Part shown: positions 5,572-7,218 of the stretch, piece after piece
Layout of the letters: each line of letters starts with the position of its first letter
How positions within the stretch are numbered: position 1 is the first letter of the stretch
Source: an uncultured Eubacteriales bacterium
Lineage (GTDB): Bacteria; Bacillota; Clostridia; Christensenellales; Aristaeellaceae
NCBI GenBank assembly: GCA_900550955.1
Contig: URUF01000082.1
Span: 1 to 7,218 of the forward strand
Length of the DNA stretch: 7,218 bases
Direction of reading: 5' to 3'
The notes under the pieces: generated by a model
Told to the model about the DNA's origin: nothing
The model's database searches: none
Seen by the model: the letters and a program-made list of their open reading frames with translations, nothing else
Program-made: the position numbers and the translations under genes

Positions 5572-7116
5572 ATGGTAAACGGATTCATAGCGGCTTTAAT
5601 CGCTGTGATCACGGCCGCGCTGGGCGCTGCGGGCGGATATGCGTACCGCAAGCAGGCCGGCGAAAAAAAGATTGGCCGTACCGAGGAATATGCAAAAAAC
5701 CTGCTTGAGGACGCGCAACGCAAAGCAGATGAAAAGAAAAAGGAAACCATTCTGGAAGCCAAGGAAGAAGTGCTGCGCCTAAAGACGGAGCTGGACCGCG
5801 AGTGCCGCGAGCGCCGCGCCGAGGTGCAGCGCAGCGAGCGCCGCATTTTGCAGCGCGAGGAGGCGCTGGATAAAAAGCAGGACGCTTTGGAAAAGCGCGA
5901 GGAGCAGCTTACCCAAAAGCAAAACGACGTGCAGAAGATGCAGGAGGACGTTGAGCAAAGCCGCCAAAAGCAGGTAACGGAATTGGAGCGCATCGCCGGT
6001 ATGACGCAGGACGAAGCCTGCCAGATGCTGGTAAGCCGCATCCAGAAGGACGCGTACCACTCCGCCGCCGCCATGGTGCGCGAGCTGGAAACCCGCGCCC
6101 GTGAGGAAGGCGAGAAAAAGGCCCGCAACATCATTGCCCTGGCCATTCAAAAGTGCGCGGCCGACCACGTGGCCGAAAGCACCGTAAGCGTGATCAACCT
6201 GCCCAACGACGATATGAAGGGCCGCATCATCGGCCGCGAGGGGCGCAACATCCGCGCCCTGGAAACCGCCACCGGCGTTGACCTAATCATTGACGATACG
6301 CCCGAGGCCGTTATCGTTTCCGCGTTCGACCCCGTGCGCCGCGAGATCGCCCGCATCGCGGTGGAGCGGCTCATCATGGATGGGCGTATCCATCCCGCGC
6401 GCATTGAGGAAATGGTGGAAAAGGCCCGCAAGGAAGTGGACCAGCAAATCCGCGAGGCCGGCGAGCAGGCCGTGTTTGAAACGCACCAGCACGGCATCCA
6501 CCATGAGCTGGTCAAAATCCTGGGCCGCCTGCGCTACCGCACCAGCTACGGGCAGAACGTGCTCAAGCATTCCATCGAAGTTAGCCACCTGGCCGGCATG
6601 ATGGCCGCCGAGCTTGGCGCTGACGTGGCGCTTGCCAAGCGCGCGGGCCTGCTGCACGATATCGGCAAGGGCGTTGACCACGAGGCCGAGGGCACCCACG
6701 TAACCCTGGGCGCGGAGCTTGCCCGCAAGTACCGCGAGAGCCCGGACGTGATACACGCCATCCTGGCGCACCATAACGACGTGGAACCCCAGACCATCGA
6801 GGCCGTGCTTGTGCAGGCCGCCGACGCGATTTCCGCCGCCCGCCCCGGCGCGCGCCGCGAATCGCTGGAAAACTACATCAAGCGCCTGGAAAAGCTGGAG
6901 GAGATCGCCAATTCCTTCCCCGGCGTGGAGAAGTGCTTCGCCATCCAGTCCGGCCGCGAGGTGCGCATTATGGTCAAGCCCGAGGATATCACCGACGACG
7001 GCACCAAGGTGCTGGCGCGCGAAGTGGCCAAGCGCATCGAAAAGGAGCTGGAATATCCCGGCCAAATCCGCGTAAACGTGATTCGCGAAACCCGCAGCAC
7101 GGAATACGCCAAATAA
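5572..7116 (+). CDS. rny: RNase Y (membrane-anchored endoribonuclease, KH and HD domains)
   Basis: This encodes 514 residues, matching the usual length of about 520. An N-terminal membrane helix (about 4-24) is followed by a long charged coiled coil (about 30-150, Glu/Lys/Arg/Gln rich). The KH RNA-binding domain carries GRIIGREGRNIRALE (217-231). The HD domain carries H333 (LKHSIEVSHL), the metal-binding pair H362-D363 in LLHDIGK, HH at 400-401 (AILAHHND) and D418 in AADAISAARPGARRE. A conserved C-terminal region ends the protein. RNase Y starts decay of many mRNAs and sits at the inner face of the membrane, where it can recruit other degradation enzymes. All expected motifs are intact. The ATG has a strong GGGGAGG site 5 nt upstream. 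The gene is flanked by terminators, so it is probably transcribed alone, under the long leader described separately. Confidence 0.98.
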   Translation: MVNGFIAALIAVITAALGAAGGYAYRKQAGEKKIGRTEEYAKNLLEDAQRKADEKKKETILEAKEEVLRLKTELDRECRERRAEVQRSERRILQREEALDKKQDALEKREEQLTQKQNDVQKMQEDVEQSRQKQVTELERIAGMTQDEACQMLVSRIQKDAYHSAAAMVRELETRAREEGEKKARNIIALAIQKCAADHVAESTVSVINLPNDDMKGRIIGREGRNIRALETATGVDLIIDDTPEAVIVSAFDPVRREIARIAVERLIMDGRIHPARIEEMVEKARKEVDQQIREAGEQAVFETHQHGIHHELVKILGRLRYRTSYGQNVLKHSIEVSHLAGMMAAELGADVALAKRAGLLHDIGKGVDHEAEGTHVTLGAELARKYRESPDVIHAILAHHNDVEPQTIEAVLVQAADAISAARPGARRESLENYIKRLEKLEEIANSFPGVEKCFAIQSGREVRIMVKPEDITDDGTKVLAREVAKRIEKELEYPGQIRVNVIRETRSTEYAK

Positions 7117-7131
7117 AATTCAGCATGAAGC

Positions 7132-7165
7132 AACGCCCCGGTTTGCGAAAAAACCGGGGCGTTTT
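7132..7165 (+). terminator. Rho-independent terminator of rny
   Basis: A perfect 13-bp stem (7132-7144 with 7151-7163; core CGCCCCGG/CCGGGGCG) carries a GCGAAA loop and ends in TTTT. It begins 15 nt after the rny stop codon. Confidence 0.93.
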
Positions 7166-7174
7166 AGGCCGTCG

Positions 7175-7201
7175 AAAAAGCTCGCCTGCGGCGATCTTTT
7201 C
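7175..7201 (-). terminator. Imperfect palindrome, possible terminator of a convergent gene or dispersed repeat
   Basis: TCGCC (7182-7186) pairs with GGCGA (7190-7194) around TGC. After one C/T mismatch the stem resumes with GAAAA (at 7180-7176 outward) against CTTTT (7196-7200). Read leftward it ends in a five-T run (complement of 7175-7179), as expected for the terminator of a minus-strand gene entering from the right. The window ends 17 nt later, so that gene is not visible. A dispersed intergenic palindrome is an alternative. Confidence 0.45.
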
Positions 7202-7218
7202 CGCCGAGAGTTGCGCCG

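Noticed and set aside
5298..6146. Long minus-strand open frame opposite the start of rny (282 codons, Ser/Arg/Ala/Phe-rich)
   Set aside because: It is a reverse-strand shadow of the Glu/Lys/Arg-rich coiled coil of RNase Y; the composition is explained by complementing those codons.

Overview
The window looks like chromosomal DNA from a GC-rich member of the Bacillota (Clostridia-like, probably gut-associated). The evidence is a full-length RNase Y of the Bacillota type, two exact TTGACA/TATAAT promoters, strong GGAGG-type ribosome binding sites, U-tract terminators, and a paired MBOAT/DHHW surface-acylation operon. The genus cannot be read from the sequence. I see no mobile element, CRISPR array, tRNA or rRNA.

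Layout. (1) Bases 2-661, plus strand: the 3' end of a gene for a stand-alone relative of the 2-oxo acid dehydrogenase E2 acyltransferase domain, closed by a strong intrinsic terminator (691-738). (2) Bases 740-5051, minus strand: a compact three-gene operon read right to left. It encodes an AlgI/DltB-type membrane O-acyltransferase, then a DHHW-family (AlgJ/AlgX-like) exported partner, then a membrane-anchored protein with seven RCC1-like repeats. The gaps are 14 nt and a 4-nt ATGA overlap, so the three are probably co-expressed and translationally coupled. (3) Bases 5052-5571: a 520-bp intergenic control region. It holds two back-to-back consensus promoters, a perfect 21-bp tandem repeat at the predicted start of the rightward transcript, and a roughly 330-nt GC-rich, hairpin-rich leader ending in an intrinsic-terminator-like hairpin 72 nt before the next gene. 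(4) Bases 5572-7116, plus strand: rny, encoding RNase Y, followed by a terminator (7132-7165) and a second imperfect palindrome that may terminate a convergent gene beyond the window.

How the genes may work together. The MBOAT protein and the DHHW protein form the usual pair that moves acyl groups across the membrane onto a cell-surface or secreted polymer. The RCC1-like protein is anchored in the same membrane with its propeller predicted outside. Like the DHHW protein it carries a Pro/Ala spacer, so it is a plausible extra component of the acylation machine or a polymer- or wall-binding factor; this is inference. RNase Y is a housekeeping mRNA-decay enzyme and is unlikely to share the operon's function, although its promoter lies back-to-back with the operon's.

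The part least explained by known annotation is the rny leader: promoter, tandem repeat, long structured RNA and internal terminator. It could be an attenuator controlling rny, or an independent small RNA gene.
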